From Novosphingobium sp. G106 (GTDB lineage: Bacteria; Pseudomonadota; Alphaproteobacteria; Sphingomonadales; Sphingomonadaceae), in the NCBI RefSeq assembly GCF_019075875.1, contig NZ_JAHOOZ010000001.1, forward strand, positions 4,216,001 to 4,280,000: a DNA stretch of 64,000 nt, written 5' to 3'. The position numbers and the translations under genes are program-made. The notes under the pieces were generated by a model. The model had not been told where the DNA came from, made no database searches, and saw only the letters and a list, made by a program, of their open reading frames with translations. Within the stretch, counting starts at the first letter, position 1. Each line of letters opens with the position of its first letter. Positions 34,994 through 45,059 of this stretch are shown in pieces.

Positions 34994-36022
34994 ATGTCCG
35001 GACTCCTCCTTCGCACGTTGCGCGGCGAGAATGCTTCCGAGCGACCGATCTGGCTCATGCGCCAGGCGGGACGCTACCTGCCCGAGTACCGCGCGCTGCG
35101 TGCCGAGAAGGGCGGATTCCTTGCGCTCGTCTACGACAGCGACGCCGCGGCCGAGATCACGCTCCAGCCTATCCGCCGCTTCGGCTTCGATGGCGCGATC
35201 CTGTTCTCCGACATCCTGATCGTGCCCTATGCGATGGGCCAGGATCTCGAATTCCTGGTGGGCGAAGGCCCGCGCCTCTCGCCCCGGCTCGTGGATACCG
35301 CACTGGATGGCCTCAGAGCTGCGCCTGAGCGTCTCGAGCCGATCTATGCCACCGTGGCCAAGGTCAAGGCCGGACTCGGCGCTGGACGGACGCTGCTGGG
35401 CTTTGCCGGAAGTCCCTGGACCGTCGCGACCTATATGGTTGCCGGCGAGGGCAGCCGCGACCAGCACGTCACGCGGGCGATGGCCTATCGCGATCCCAAG
35501 GGCTTCCAGGCGATCATCGATGCGATCGTCGAGGTTACCGTGGATTACCTCGCCGGCCAGGTCCGTGCCGGCGCCGAAGCCGTGCAGCTGTTCGACAGCT
35601 GGGCGGGCAGCCTGGCCCCGGCCGAATTCGAGCGCTGGGTGATCGCACCCAATGCCGCGATCGTCACCCGGCTCAAGGCGCATTTTCCGAGTTTGCCGGT
35701 GATAGGCTTTCCCAAGGGCGCGGGCGAGAAGCTGCCGGCCTATGCCCGCGAGACCGGGGTCGACGCGCTGGGGCTCGACGAGACGATCGATCCGTTCTGG
35801 GCGGCGAAAGCTCTGCCCGAGGGCCTGCCGGTACAGGGCAATTTCGATCCGCTGCTGATCGAGGCGGGCGGACCGGAGATCGACCGCCAGGCCACGCGCA
35901 TCCTCGATGCCTTTGCCGATCGGCCGCATGTCTTCAACCTGGGCCACGGCATCGGTCAGCACACGCCTATCGCGCATGTCGAGCAGCTGCTTGCCGTCGT
36001 CCGCGGCTGGCGGCGCCCCTGA
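34994..36022 (+). CDS. hemE: Uroporphyrinogen decarboxylase
   Basis: A 342-residue heme pathway enzyme converting uroporphyrinogen III to coproporphyrinogen III. Signatures: RPIWLMRQAGRYLPEYR at the N-terminus, ILFSDILIVPYAMG, and GFAGSPWTVATYMVAGEGSR. The ATG at 34994 was preferred over an in-frame TTG at 34979. Its promoter must overlap the AT-rich end of the predicted oriC. It is 22 bp from hemJ. Confidence 0.97.
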   Translation: MSGLLLRTLRGENASERPIWLMRQAGRYLPEYRALRAEKGGFLALVYDSDAAAEITLQPIRRFGFDGAILFSDILIVPYAMGQDLEFLVGEGPRLSPRLVDTALDGLRAAPERLEPIYATVAKVKAGLGAGRTLLGFAGSPWTVATYMVAGEGSRDQHVTRAMAYRDPKGFQAIIDAIVEVTVDYLAGQVRAGAEAVQLFDSWAGSLAPAEFERWVIAPNAAIVTRLKAHFPSLPVIGFPKGAGEKLPAYARETGVDALGLDETIDPFWAAKALPEGLPVQGNFDPLLIEAGGPEIDRQATRILDAFADRPHVFNLGHGIGQHTPIAHVEQLLAVVRGWRRP

Positions 36023-36044
36023 CGGCTCGCTATATGCCGGGTCC

Positions 36045-36488
36045 ATGCAACAGGTTCTCGCGATGACCTATCTCTGGCTCAAGGCCGGCCACATCATTTT
36101 CGTGATCTTCTGGATGGCCGGGCTGTTCATGCTGCCGCGCTATTTCGTCTATCACCAGGAATGCGAGCCGGGCTCGCCTGAGAACGCGGTCTGGATCGAT
36201 CGCGAGCGCAAGCTGCTCAAGATCATCCTCTGGCCATCGCTGGTCGTCGTCTGGGTGCTCGGTCTCGCCCTCGCCATGACGATCGGCGCTTTTGCCGAAG
36301 GCTGGTTTCATGCCAAGCTTGCGTTGGTGCTGGCGCTGTCGGCCTACCACGTCTGGCTGGCCGGCTATGCCGCCGCCCTGGCGAAAGGCGAGCGCAAGCT
36401 CACGGGCAAGAAGCTGCGCCTGCTCAACGAAGTACCGGGCATCGCCGCGGCGCTGATCGTTGTGCTGGTGGTCGTCAAGCCGTTCTGA
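36045..36488 (+). CDS. hemJ: Protoporphyrinogen oxidase HemJ
   Basis: A 147-residue membrane protein with four helices, oxidising protoporphyrinogen IX to protoporphyrin IX. The motif LWLKAGHIIFVIFWMAGLF holds the conserved His (H16), and WFHAKLALVLALSAYH the conserved Lys. Often annotated CopD-like or UPF0093; the link to hemE supports HemJ. An ATG six codons downstream is an alternative start. Confidence 0.9.
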   Translation: MQQVLAMTYLWLKAGHIIFVIFWMAGLFMLPRYFVYHQECEPGSPENAVWIDRERKLLKIILWPSLVVVWVLGLALAMTIGAFAEGWFHAKLALVLALSAYHVWLAGYAAALAKGERKLTGKKLRLLNEVPGIAAALIVVLVVVKPF

Positions 36489-36516
36489 TCTTCGACACCT
36501 TTCTGGAGCCAAGCCG

Positions 36517-36876
36517 ATGATGACGATCCTGCTCGCGGCCGCTGCGGCTTCCGCTGCGCCGGCGCTGCCCACCGATCCCGACGTGCGCTGCATGGCCGCC
36601 TATCTGGTTGCGGCGGGCAATGCGAAGGACGACCCCTCGGTCAGCGCCGACGACAAGGCGGGCATCCAGTCGATCGTCATGTATTTCTTCGGCAAGCTCG
36701 ACGGGCGCCGGCCCAATGCCGATCTCAAGAGCGACATCCTGAAGATCGTCGGCTCGCCGACCTATACCCAGATCCTCCGCCCCGACATCGAGCGGTGCAG
36801 CGCCGAGGCCGAAGCGCGGGGCAAGTATCTGCAGTCGTTCGGCGATCAGACGGAAACCGGCGCGCCGAAGCCTTAG
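36517..36876 (+). CDS. Small exported hypothetical protein
   Basis: A 119-residue protein with a short signal-like N-terminus ([16 protein letters not shown]) and a helical mature part ([20 protein letters not shown]), with two cysteines (C25, C94) that could form a disulfide. A GGAG lies 10 bases before the ATG at 36517. No recognised family. Confidence 0.75.
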   Translation: MMTILLAAAAASAAPALPTDPDVRCMAAYLVAAGNAKDDPSVSADDKAGIQSIVMYFFGKLDGRRPNADLKSDILKIVGSPTYTQILRPDIERCSAEAEARGKYLQSFGDQTETGAPKP

Positions 36877-36891
36877 ATCGTCGCGCCCCGA

Positions 36892-36920
36892 TTGACGGGC
36901 GGCCCCTGCATAACTATGTG
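36892..36920 (+). promoter_or_regulatory. Candidate rho promoter
   Basis: TTGACG (36892-36897) and TATGTG (36915-36920) with a 17-bp spacer, about 118 bp before rho. A long leader is expected because rho is autoregulated by attenuation in many bacteria. Confidence 0.5.
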
Positions 36921-37037
36921 AGCTTCGTCTTTACCGGCAGCCGACGGCGTGCATTCCCGCAGGCCCGATCCGCTTTCTCCAAGCCCTTCGATCGGCCGGT
37001 CATCGAGACCTCTCTAAATCCGCAAATCGGACTCACA

Positions 37038-38294
37038 ATGCATCTCAAAGAACTCAAGAAAAAAACCGCTGCCGAGCTGGTCGAAATGGCCGAAGAGCTC
37101 GAAATCGAAGGCGCATCGACCCTCCGCCGACAGGACCTGATGTTCGCCATCCTCAAGGAAGTGGCGGAAGACGGCGAAGAAATCATGGGCCTCGGCACGA
37201 TCGAAGTCCTGACCGATGGCTTCGGCTTCCTGCGCAGCCCTGAGGCGAACTATCTCGCCGGCCCCGACGATATCTACGTCTCGCCCAACCAGGTCCGCAA
37301 ATGGGGCTTGCGCACGGGCGATACGGTCGAAGGCGAAGTCCGCGCGCCCAAGGACGGCGAGCGCTATTTCGCGATCACGAAGCTGACCAGCGTCAACTTC
37401 GACGATCCCGAAGCAGTGCGTCACCGCGTCAACTTCGACAACCTGACGCCACTCTATCCTGACGAACGCCTGGTGCTCGACAGCTCGGACCCGACGGTCA
37501 AGGACAAGTCGGCCCGCGTGATCGACTTGATCAGTCCCCAGGGCAAAGGCCAGCGGGCGCTGATCGTCGCGCCACCGCGTACGGGTAAGACCGTCCTGCT
37601 GCAGAATATCGCCAAGGCCATTACCGACAACCATCCCGAGGTCTTCCTGCTGGTGCTGCTCGTCGACGAGCGTCCCGAGGAAGTCACCGACATGCAGCGC
37701 TCGGTGAAGGGTGAGGTCATTTCCTCGACCTTCGACGAGCCCGCGCAGCGCCACGTCCAGGTCGCCGAAATGGTCATCGAGAAGGCCAAGCGTCTCGTCG
37801 AGCACAAGCGCGACGTCGTCATCCTGCTCGATTCGATCACCCGCCTCGGCCGCGCCTACAACACCGTGGTGCCGAGCTCGGGCAAGGTCCTGACCGGCGG
37901 TGTCGACGCCAACGCCCTGCAGCGCCCGAAGCGCTTCTTCGGTGCCGCGCGCAACATCGAGGAAGGCGGCTCGCTGTCGATCATCGCTACCGCGCTGATC
38001 GATACCGGCAGCCGCATGGACGAAGTCATCTTCGAGGAATTCAAGGGCACCGGTAACTCGGAAATCGTTCTCGACCGCAAGGTTTCGGACAAGCGCATCT
38101 TCCCGGCGCTCGACGTCGGCAAGTCCGGCACGCGCAAGGAAGAGCTGCTCGTCGCCAAGGACCAGCTCTCGAAGATGTGGGTGCTGCGCCGTATCCTCAT
38201 GCAGATGGGCACGGTCGATGCGATGGAATTCCTCCTCGACAAGATGAAGGATTCCAAGAGCAACGAGGACTTCTTCGCCACGATGAACCAGTAA
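37038..38294 (+). CDS. rho: Transcription termination factor Rho
   Basis: A 418-residue hexameric RNA helicase. The N-terminal RNA-binding region has [21 protein letters not shown] and [22 protein letters not shown]; the ATPase part has [15 protein letters not shown] (Walker A) and [18 protein letters not shown]. Located near the origin as in other alphaproteobacteria. Confidence 0.98.
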   Translation: MHLKELKKKTAAELVEMAEELEIEGASTLRRQDLMFAILKEVAEDGEEIMGLGTIEVLTDGFGFLRSPEANYLAGPDDIYVSPNQVRKWGLRTGDTVEGEVRAPKDGERYFAITKLTSVNFDDPEAVRHRVNFDNLTPLYPDERLVLDSSDPTVKDKSARVIDLISPQGKGQRALIVAPPRTGKTVLLQNIAKAITDNHPEVFLLVLLVDERPEEVTDMQRSVKGEVISSTFDEPAQRHVQVAEMVIEKAKRLVEHKRDVVILLDSITRLGRAYNTVVPSSGKVLTGGVDANALQRPKRFFGAARNIEEGGSLSIIATALIDTGSRMDEVIFEEFKGTGNSEIVLDRKVSDKRIFPALDVGKSGTRKEELLVAKDQLSKMWVLRRILMQMGTVDAMEFLLDKMKDSKSNEDFFATMNQ

Positions 38295-38315
38295 GCCGGC
38301 AAGCATCGGCACCCG

Positions 38316-38960
38316 ATGGATCTGCAATCGCTTCTTTCGTCGGGTGTCGTCGCCGATTTCGGCAAGGTCATCGCCATCGACCTGATGATGGCCGGCGACA
38401 ACGTCGTCGTGCTCGGTGCTCTGGCTGCGGGCCTTCCTTCCGACCAGCGCAAGAAGGTCATCACGATCGGCGTCGGCATCGCGCTGGTTTTCCTGATCGG
38501 CTTCGCGCTGCTGGCCACACAGTTGCTACATGTCGTCGGCCTGCTCGAGGCGGGCGGTTTGATGCTGCTCTGGGTAGCATGGAAGCTGTTCCGCGAGCTG
38601 CGGCACCAGGACCGTGCGCCCGACGACATGACCGACGCCGAAATCTCGGCCGAGGCATCGAGCAACCCCAAGAGCTTCAAGGCTGCGGTGATCCAGGTCG
38701 TCATTGCCGATCTGTCGATGAGCCTGGACAACGTGCTGGCAGTCGCCGGAGCGGCGCGCAAGCATCCGTTCGTGTTGCTGTTCGGCCTGGTGTTCTCTGT
38801 CACCTGCATGGGACTTGCGGCGAACGCGATCGCCCGGCTGATCGAGCGGCATCGCTGGGTCGCCTATCTCGGCCTGGCCATGCTGCTCTATGTCGCAGCC
38901 TCGATGATCTTCGAAGGCTGGACCGATCCCGACATCGGCTTGCTGTCCCTCTTCACCTGA
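38316..38960 (+). CDS. TerC family membrane protein (YjbE-like), copy 1
   Basis: A 214-residue protein of the TerC/YjbE type, a putative metal exporter. The acidic motifs in membrane helices, DLMMAGDNVVVLGALAAGLP near residue 22 and VIADLSMSLDNVLAVAGAARKHP near residue 130, are the family signature. It is adjacent to a paralog (27 bp apart). Confidence 0.9.
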   Translation: MDLQSLLSSGVVADFGKVIAIDLMMAGDNVVVLGALAAGLPSDQRKKVITIGVGIALVFLIGFALLATQLLHVVGLLEAGGLMLLWVAWKLFRELRHQDRAPDDMTDAEISAEASSNPKSFKAAVIQVVIADLSMSLDNVLAVAGAARKHPFVLLFGLVFSVTCMGLAANAIARLIERHRWVAYLGLAMLLYVAASMIFEGWTDPDIGLLSLFT

Positions 38961-38987
38961 CCGCGAAACGAGGCTAGCGCTGCGCCC

Positions 38988-39698
38988 ATGATCGAATTGA
39001 TGGCGAACGCGGCCGATGCCGCCGAAATGATGGGGCCCGGCGGTATCTGGGAGGCGATGAAGCGCGATTTCGCGAACATCGGCACGCCCAGCGCACTGGC
39101 TGCATTCCTCCAGGTGCTGATGATCGACATCGTCCTCGCCGGCGACAACGCGATCGTCGTCGGTGCACTCGCCGCGGGACTGCCCGACGCGCAGCGCAAG
39201 AAGGTCATCGCCATCGGCGTGCTCGCAGCGCTGGTACTGCGCGTTATCTTTGCGCTGATGGTGACCTGGCTGCTCGGCATCGTCGGCCTGGTGCTCGCCG
39301 GCGGCTTGCTGCTGCTATGGGTGGCCTGGCGCATGTACCGCGACATTCGCGCTCACGCTTCACCGGCTGGCGGCTCGCCCGAGGTCGCGGGTGACGAGCA
39401 TTCCGGCCTGAGCCCGGCCAAGAGCTTCGCCGCCGCCGCCTGGGCGGTTGCCGTCGCCGACGTCTCGATGAGCCTCGACAATGTCCTCGCCGTCGCCGGT
39501 GCGGCACGTGAGCATCCGGGCATCCTCATCGTCGGCCTGATCTTCGCCGTCGCGCTGATGGGCGTCGCGGCGAACATCATCGCCAAGTACATCGAGCGTT
39601 ACCGCTGGATCGGCTGGGTCGGCCTCGTCGTCATCCTCTACGTCGCGGTGAAGATGATCTGGGAAGGCTGGCACGAGGTCGTGCCTCACCTGTTCTGA
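38988..39698 (+). CDS. TerC family membrane protein (YjbE-like), copy 2
   Basis: A 236-residue paralog of the preceding gene, with the matching motifs IDIVLAGDNAIVVGALAAGLP and AVADVSMSLDNVLAVAGAAREHP, and the QRKKVIAIGV loop. It has a 30-residue N-terminal extension (MIELMANAADAAEMMGPGGI). The two are clearly a tandem duplication, perhaps specialised for different ions or forming heteromers. Confidence 0.9.
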   Translation: MIELMANAADAAEMMGPGGIWEAMKRDFANIGTPSALAAFLQVLMIDIVLAGDNAIVVGALAAGLPDAQRKKVIAIGVLAALVLRVIFALMVTWLLGIVGLVLAGGLLLLWVAWRMYRDIRAHASPAGGSPEVAGDEHSGLSPAKSFAAAAWAVAVADVSMSLDNVLAVAGAAREHPGILIVGLIFAVALMGVAANIIAKYIERYRWIGWVGLVVILYVAVKMIWEGWHEVVPHLF

Positions 39699-39701
39699 TT
39701 C

Positions 39702-40670
39702 CTAGGGAATCAGAACTGTCGATCCCACGGTCTGCCGCGCTTCCAGGGCGCGGTGGGAATCCGCTGCGTCGGCCAAGGCAAAGCGCTGACCGATCACGGC
39801 CTTGACCACGCCGCGCTTCATCCGGTCGAACAGCCGCTCGGCCGTATGCGCGAGATCCCTCGGCGCTGCGATGTAATCGGCCAGGGTCGGGCGGGTCACG
39901 TAGAGCGAACCGCCGCGCATCAGTTCGAGCAGGGTGATCGGCGGCACCGCACCCGAGGCATTGCCATAGCTTGCCATCAGCCCGCGCCGCTTGAGACAGG
40001 CGAGCGAGGCCGCCCAGCTGTCCTTGCCGACACCGTCATAGACGACATCGACGCCCTGGCCGCCGGTGATGGCTTTCACCTGATCGGGCAGTGCGTCAAA
40101 CGAGCCACTGAGGCTGTGATCCGCCGCGACGCTTGCGGCCTTCTCCGGGGTACCGGCGTGGGCGATCACGGTGACGCCCTTGTCGCGGAGCCAGGGCACG
40201 AGGATCGAGCCGACGCCGCCCGCTGCCGAATGGACGAGCGCCACCTGTCCGGCCGAGAGCGCGATCGTGTCTTCTGCGAGATAGCAGGCGGTGAAGCCCT
40301 TGAGCATCGTTGCCGCTGCGTCTTCGGCCGAAATGCCGTCGGGGACGCGGACGATCCGGGCGGCAGGGAGGATGCGATGCGTGGCGTAGGCTCCCGGCGC
40401 GCTGACCGAGCCGACGCGGTCACCCACCGCGAATTCGGTCACGGCCGAGCCGACCGCCACGACCTTGCCGACGCTTTCGGAGCCCAGCGCGATCGGGAAG
40501 GGCGCGTCGTAGAGTCCCGTGCGATAATAGGTATCGATGAAGTTGAGGCCGATCGCCTCGTTCTCGACGAGGACTTCGTCCGCACCGGGCTTGCCGGGGT
40601 CGAAGTCCTCGCGTTCGATCACCTCGGGTCCGCCGAACCTGCGAACCACCATGCGCCAGGGCCCAGTCAT
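39702..40670 (-). CDS. qor: NADPH:quinone oxidoreductase
   Basis: A 322-residue zinc-independent medium-chain dehydrogenase. Features: LNFIDTYYRTGLY, the nucleotide-binding VHSAAGGVGSILVPWL, and the absence of zinc-ligand cysteines, as in Qor. It is convergent with the TerC genes (only 3 bp apart). Confidence 0.94.
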   Translation of the reverse strand: MTGPWRMVVRRFGGPEVIEREDFDPGKPGADEVLVENEAIGLNFIDTYYRTGLYDAPFPIALGSESVGKVVAVGSAVTEFAVGDRVGSVSAPGAYATHRILPAARIVRVPDGISAEDAAATMLKGFTACYLAEDTIALSAGQVALVHSAAGGVGSILVPWLRDKGVTVIAHAGTPEKAASVAADHSLSGSFDALPDQVKAITGGQGVDVVYDGVGKDSWAASLACLKRRGLMASYGNASGAVPPITLLELMRGGSLYVTRPTLADYIAAPRDLAHTAERLFDRMKRGVVKAVIGQRFALADAADSHRALEARQTVGSTVLIP

Positions 40671-40694
40671 TTACGTCTCCGTTGCGCTAGCACC

Positions 40695-40764
40695 CTTCGA
40701 CAAGCTCAGGGTGAGCGGGGCTGGATTTTCAGAACAACATCCGCTCATGCTGAGCTTATCGAAG
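40695..40764. repeat. Dispersed inverted repeat, copy 1
   Basis: CTTCGACAAGCTCAGG with GTGAGCGG on the left (40695-40718), and its near-inverse from 40741 to 40764 (CCGCTCATGC...CGAAG). It lies between the dienelactone hydrolase gene end and the qor start, and recurs at 49071. Confidence 0.75.
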
Positions 40765-40766
40765 CA

Positions 40767-41465
40767 TCAGCCCACGTGCCTCGCGAAGAACTCCGCGGTG
40801 CGCGTATCAGCCAGCGTCGCGGCTGCCTCGTTGCGGCGCACGCCGTCCTCGGCGGCAAAGCCGTGGTCGAGGCCTTCGTAATCGTAGAGCGTGACGTGCG
40901 GGTTGTCGTCGAGCCCTTCGTGCATCGCCTTCTGCGCGTCGGGCGAGACGAAGCCGTCGGCGGTCGGCACGTGCAGCAGCAGCGCCTTGGCGATGGCATG
41001 CGATTCGTTCAGCATCTGGTCGATGCCGACGCCGTAGTAGCCGACCGAAGCGTCGACGTCGGTGCGCGTCGCAGCCAAATAGGCGATCCTGCCGCCCATG
41101 CAGAAGCCGACCAGGCCGACCTTGGCGACGCCGGCTTCACGGCGAATCCAGTGCACGGTAGCCTCGACATCCTGGATGCCCAGGTCGAAGTCGTGCTTCA
41201 TCATGTAGCCGACGGCTTCCTGGAATTGCTCGGGAATGTCCGAATCGAGTTCGATGCCGGGCTTCTGCCGCCAGAACACGTCGGGCGCGACGGCGAGGTA
41301 GCCCTTGGCTGCCCAGTCGTCGCACTTCTTCACGATGCCCGGATTCACGCCGAAGATTTCCTGGATGACGATGATCGCGCCGCGCGGGCTGCTCGCGGGT
41401 TTGGCGACATAAGCAGGGAAGCTGCCGGCGCTATCCAGAGTCGGGATCGTCGTGTTGGTCGTCAT
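40767..41465 (-). CDS. Dienelactone hydrolase family protein
   Basis: A 232-residue alpha/beta hydrolase. The nucleophile is C122 in VGFCMGGRIAY, and the acid and base are D170 (PTADGFVSP) and H201 (GLDHGFAAE), giving the Cys-Asp-His triad of dienelactone hydrolases. The start MTTNTT at 41465 matches the family length; the longer frame is rejected. Substrate unknown; homologs also act as general carboxymethylenebutenolidases. Confidence 0.92.
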   Translation of the reverse strand: MTTNTTIPTLDSAGSFPAYVAKPASSPRGAIIVIQEIFGVNPGIVKKCDDWAAKGYLAVAPDVFWRQKPGIELDSDIPEQFQEAVGYMMKHDFDLGIQDVEATVHWIRREAGVAKVGLVGFCMGGRIAYLAATRTDVDASVGYYGVGIDQMLNESHAIAKALLLHVPTADGFVSPDAQKAMHEGLDDNPHVTLYDYEGLDHGFAAEDGVRRNEAAATLADTRTAEFFARHVG

Positions 41466-41574
41466 GGCGGCTCTCCTCGGGGCTGTTTCGTGGCCTATTC
41501 CTAGGCCTCGGCGGTGGACTTTGCCAAGGCCGTGTGTCAGCAGTGCTGCATGAGCAATCGCCGAGGTTAAGGCC

Positions 41575-41829
41575 ATGAAAGTCAACGTCGAGATCGATTG
41601 CACGCCCGAGGAAGCCCGACGGTTCCTGGGCCTGCCCGACGTCAGCAAGGCCAACGAAGCCTATATGGATGCGGCGCTGAAAGCGATGCAGGGCGTCGGC
41701 AGCTTCGAGCAGATGCAGGAATATGCCAAGCAGCTCGCGCCGATGGGGCAGATGGGCATGAAGCTGTTCGAGAACCTGATGGCCAGCGGCGCCAGCTTTG
41801 GCGGTATGGGTGGCGCGGGCAAGAAGTAG
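41575..41829 (+). CDS. DUF6489 family protein
   Basis: An 84-residue protein with an N-terminal strand (MKVNVEIDCTPEEARRFLGLPDV) and a helical C-terminal part ending in Gly/Met repeats. It matches small proteins of sphingomonads called DUF6489; no function is known. Divergent from the dienelactone hydrolase gene. Confidence 0.78.
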   Translation: MKVNVEIDCTPEEARRFLGLPDVSKANEAYMDAALKAMQGVGSFEQMQEYAKQLAPMGQMGMKLFENLMASGASFGGMGGAGKK

Positions 41830-41868
41830 AACTCCCGCCGTCCGGGCGATTCTGCTAGCGCCCGCGGC

Positions 41869-43144
41869 ATGACCGATACCATCTTCGCGCTCTCGAGCGG
41901 CGCCCCGCCGGCCGCGATCGGCGTTGTGCGGATCAGCGGACTCGCCGCGGGCGAGGCCTTGCGCGCGCTGGCGGGAGGGTTGACGGCACCCCGACATGCC
42001 GCATTTCGGCCGCTGTCGGCCTGCGATGGTGCACTTCTCGACCGCGCTCTGGTGCTCTGGCTGCCAGGTCCGGGCACTGCGACGGGCGAGGACATGGTCG
42101 AGCTCCATCTTCATGGCGGCCGCGCGGTGATTGCCGCGGTGGAGCGCGCGCTCGAAGCGCTCGGGTTGCGCCGCGCAACTCCGGGCGAGTTCACGCGCCG
42201 GGCCTTCGCCAATGGCCGGATAGACTTGGCCGAAGCCGAAGGGCTGGCCGATCTGCTCTCCGCCGAGACCGAACTACAGCGCCGCTCGGCGATGGCGATG
42301 GTGGGAGGTGCGTTCTCGGGCCAAGTCGAGGACTGGCGCGAGCGCGTGCTTGCCGCTGCGGCCGCTGTCGAGGCCGTGCTCGATTTTGCTGATGAAGATG
42401 ATGTCGCGGTTCTTCCGACCGATTTCTCCGCCCGCCTGGAGGCGCTTTCAGGCGAAATCGGCGATTGGCTGGCGCGCCCGCGCGCGGAAATGCTGCGCGA
42501 AGGCTTTCGGGTGGTGCTGGCTGGTCCGCCAAACTCTGGAAAAAGCACACTTTTCAATGAATTAGTTGAAAGTGAGGCGGCTATTACTGCTCCAATCGCG
42601 GGAACAACGCGCGATGTGCTGACCCGCCCGGTTGCTATCTCCGGCGTGCCGTTCCTGTTTGTCGATACCGCGGGACTGCGCGATGAGGCGGGTGACGAAA
42701 TCGAGGCCATCGGTGTCGCGCGGGCGAGGGGTGAGCTTGGACAGGCCGATCTCGTGCTGTGGCTCGGACCCGAAGGTGAGGGGCCGGACGGCTGTTGGGA
42801 GATTGCGGCGCAGATCGACCGGGCCGATGGCGTGGACAAGGGGGGCACCGCGCCATCGGCTTTCGGCGATCACGGGGGACGGGCTGGCAGCGCTCCGCGA
42901 CGACCTCGTCGTCACAGCCCGCGCCGCGCTGCCGAAACCCGGGGAGGCCGCGCTCAATGCTCGTCAGCATATTCTGCTGGGCCGGGCGGGGACAGCGCTG
43001 GTCGATGCCTGCCGCGACAGCGATCCGCTGGTCATAGCGGAGCACCTGCGCATCGTCCGCGTCGCTTTCGACGGCCTGATCGGTCGCGCGACGACCGAGG
43101 ATATGCTCGACGCCCTGTTCGGACGATTCTGCATCGGCAAATGA
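41869..43144 (+). pseudogene. mnmE: tRNA modification GTPase MnmE, frame broken at a G6 run
   Basis: MnmE with MnmG adds the 5-carboxymethylaminomethyl group to wobble uridine. The first frame (from 41869) has the N-terminal domain (MTDTIFALSSGAPPAAIGVV), the GTPase LAGPPNSGKSTLFNEL, and DTAGLRDE. It reads through the G6 run at 42840-42845 into unrelated Arg-rich sequence. The C-terminal frame, open to 43144, continues with RLSAITGDGLAALRDDLVV and ends in the conserved FCIGK. Deleting one G restores a full-length MnmE. The C-terminal CIGK, with the catalytic Cys, is present, so the gene is most likely intact and the base an error. Confidence 0.88.
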
Positions 43145-43151
43145 GCCGAAC

Positions 43152-43167
43152 TGTTCCACGTGGAACA
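43152..43167. other. parS site 1
   Basis: TGTTCCACGTGGAACA, a perfect 16-bp palindrome identical to the canonical chromosomal parS, in the mnmE-mnmG gap. It is about 2.5 kb from parA and 8 kb from the predicted oriC. Confidence 0.96.
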
Positions 43168-43211
43168 TGCGCGCTTTGACGCGAATCCCGGTGTCGGTTA
43201 AAGGGCGCCGC

Positions 43212-45059
43212 ATGCACTCCTTCGACATCATCGTGATCGGCGGCGGCCATGCCGGCGTGGAAGCGGCGGCGGTCGCGGCCCGGATGGGCGCGCGCGTCGC
43301 GCTGGTCAGTTTCGACCTCGCTGCGATCGGTGCGATGAGCTGCAATCCGGCGATCGGGGGACTCGGCAAGGGTCATCTCGTGCGCGAGGTCGACGCCTTC
43401 GACGGGCTCATCGCGCGCGCGGCCGATGCCGGGGCGATCCATTACCGGATGCTCAACCGCTCGAAGGGCAGCGCCGTCCAGGGCCCACGCGTCCAGGCAG
43501 ACCGCAAGCGCTTCAAGGCGGCGATCCAGACGATGATCCGTCAGCAGGGCGATCTCTCGCTGGTCGAGGGTGAGGCCGCCAGCCTGGTCCTCGCCGGTGG
43601 GCGCATCGTCGGAGTCAAGCTCGGCGACGGCAGTGAACTCTCGGCGAAGGCAGTCGTGCTCTGCACCGGCACCTTCCTCGGTGGCACCTTGTTCCGCGGC
43701 GAGGAGCGGATGACCGGCGGCCGGATCGGCGAGGCCTCGGCCCAGGTTCTGGCGCAGCAGTTGCGCGAGGCTGATCTGCCGATGGCCCGGCTCAAGACCG
43801 GCACACCGCCGCGGCTGGACGGGCGGACGATCGACTGGGGCCGGCTCGGCGAGCAGCCTTCGGACCGGGAACCCTGGACGATGTCGCCACTCGGCGAAGG
43901 CAGGGTGCTGCCGCAGATATTCTGTGCGATCACCCGGACGAACGCACGCAGCCATGATGTGATCCGCGCCAACCTCCACCGCTCGCCTCTGTTCACCGGC
44001 GCGATCGGCGCTTCGGGCCCGCGCTACTGCCCATCGATCGAGGACAAGATCCACCGCTTCGCCGACCGCGACGGGCACCAGATTTTTCTCGAACCCGAAG
44101 GTCTCGACACGCATCTCGTCTATCCCAACGGCATCAGCACATCGCTGCCCGCCGAGGTCCAGCTCGACATGTTGCGGACGATGGAGGGGCTCGAACAAGT
44201 CGGGATGGCAGTGCCCGGCTATGCGGTCGAGTACGACCACATCGATCCGCGTGCCCTGCGGTCTAGCCTCGAACTGCGCGCGATCCCCGGTCTCTACTGT
44301 GCAGGTCAGATCAACGGCACGACCGGCTATGAGGAAGCGGCCGCCCAGGGGCTAGTTGCCGGAATGCATGCTGCGTCCGCCGTGCTCGGCCGCGAACCGG
44401 CGCCGATCGACCGGGCCAACAGTTACATGGCGGTGATGATCGACGACCTTACACTGCAGGGGGTGAGCGAGCCCTACCGCATGCTCACAGCGCGCGCCGA
44501 GTACCGGCTGCGTCTGCGCGCCAACAATGCCTCGACCCGGCTGACGTCGCTCGCGATCACGGCGGGATGCGTCGGCCGGGAACGGGCCGAATGGTTCGAG
44601 CAGCGGGAGTCGAAGCGTCAGGCGTTGGAGCAGGAGCTCGATCGCGAACTGTCGAGCGCGGTGCTTGCCGGGGAAGGACTGCCTGTACGCACCGACACCG
44701 GAAGACTATCCTTGCGCGAATGGCTGCGCTTCGGCGGGATCGACCTGGCCGCGCTGTCTCTCTGGATAGCGCCCGAAGTACTGGCCGACACCGAGCTGGC
44801 CGAAGAGGTTGCCGAGGACGCAGCCTATGCGCCCTACCTCGCGCGGCAGGAGAGCGAGCTACGCGAGCTGCGTGCTAGCGAAGCGTTGGCGCTGGGTGAT
44901 GATTTTCCTTATGACGCAATTGCAGGTCTCTCCCGCGAGATGGTCGAACGCCTGGGCAAGGCGCGACCGGCAACGCTCGCCGCGGCGGGTCGGGTTCCGG
45001 GTGTGACGCCTGCGGCGCTCGCTGCGCTACTGGTCCATGCGCGCAGGCTCGCCGCATGA
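43212..45059 (+). CDS. mnmG: tRNA modification enzyme MnmG (GidA)
   Basis: A 615-residue FAD protein, partner of MnmE. It begins [26 protein letters not shown] with the dinucleotide-binding fold, and has [23 protein letters not shown], the [14 protein letters not shown] segment and the C-terminal [24 protein letters not shown]. The ATG at 43212 was chosen over 43167 because of the family N-terminus. Its 3' end overlaps rsmG by 4 bp. Confidence 0.97.
   Translation: MHSFDIIVIGGGHAGVEAAAVAARMGARVALVSFDLAAIGAMSCNPAIGGLGKGHLVREVDAFDGLIARAADAGAIHYRMLNRSKGSAVQGPRVQADRKRFKAAIQTMIRQQGDLSLVEGEAASLVLAGGRIVGVKLGDGSELSAKAVVLCTGTFLGGTLFRGEERMTGGRIGEASAQVLAQQLREADLPMARLKTGTPPRLDGRTIDWGRLGEQPSDREPWTMSPLGEGRVLPQIFCAITRTNARSHDVIRANLHRSPLFTGAIGASGPRYCPSIEDKIHRFADRDGHQIFLEPEGLDTHLVYPNGISTSLPAEVQLDMLRTMEGLEQVGMAVPGYAVEYDHIDPRALRSSLELRAIPGLYCAGQINGTTGYEEAAAQGLVAGMHAASAVLGREPAPIDRANSYMAVMIDDLTLQGVSEPYRMLTARAEYRLRLRANNASTRLTSLAITAGCVGRERAEWFEQRESKRQALEQELDRELSSAVLAGEGLPVRTDTGRLSLREWLRFGGIDLAALSLWIAPEVLADTELAEEVAEDAAYAPYLARQESELRELRASEALALGDDFPYDAIAGLSREMVERLGKARPATLAAAGRVPGVTPAALAALLVHARRLAA

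Noticed and set aside
43167..43211. Upstream extension of mnmG from 43167
   Set aside because: It begins within parS and adds 15 non-family residues; MnmG proteins begin at the later ATG.
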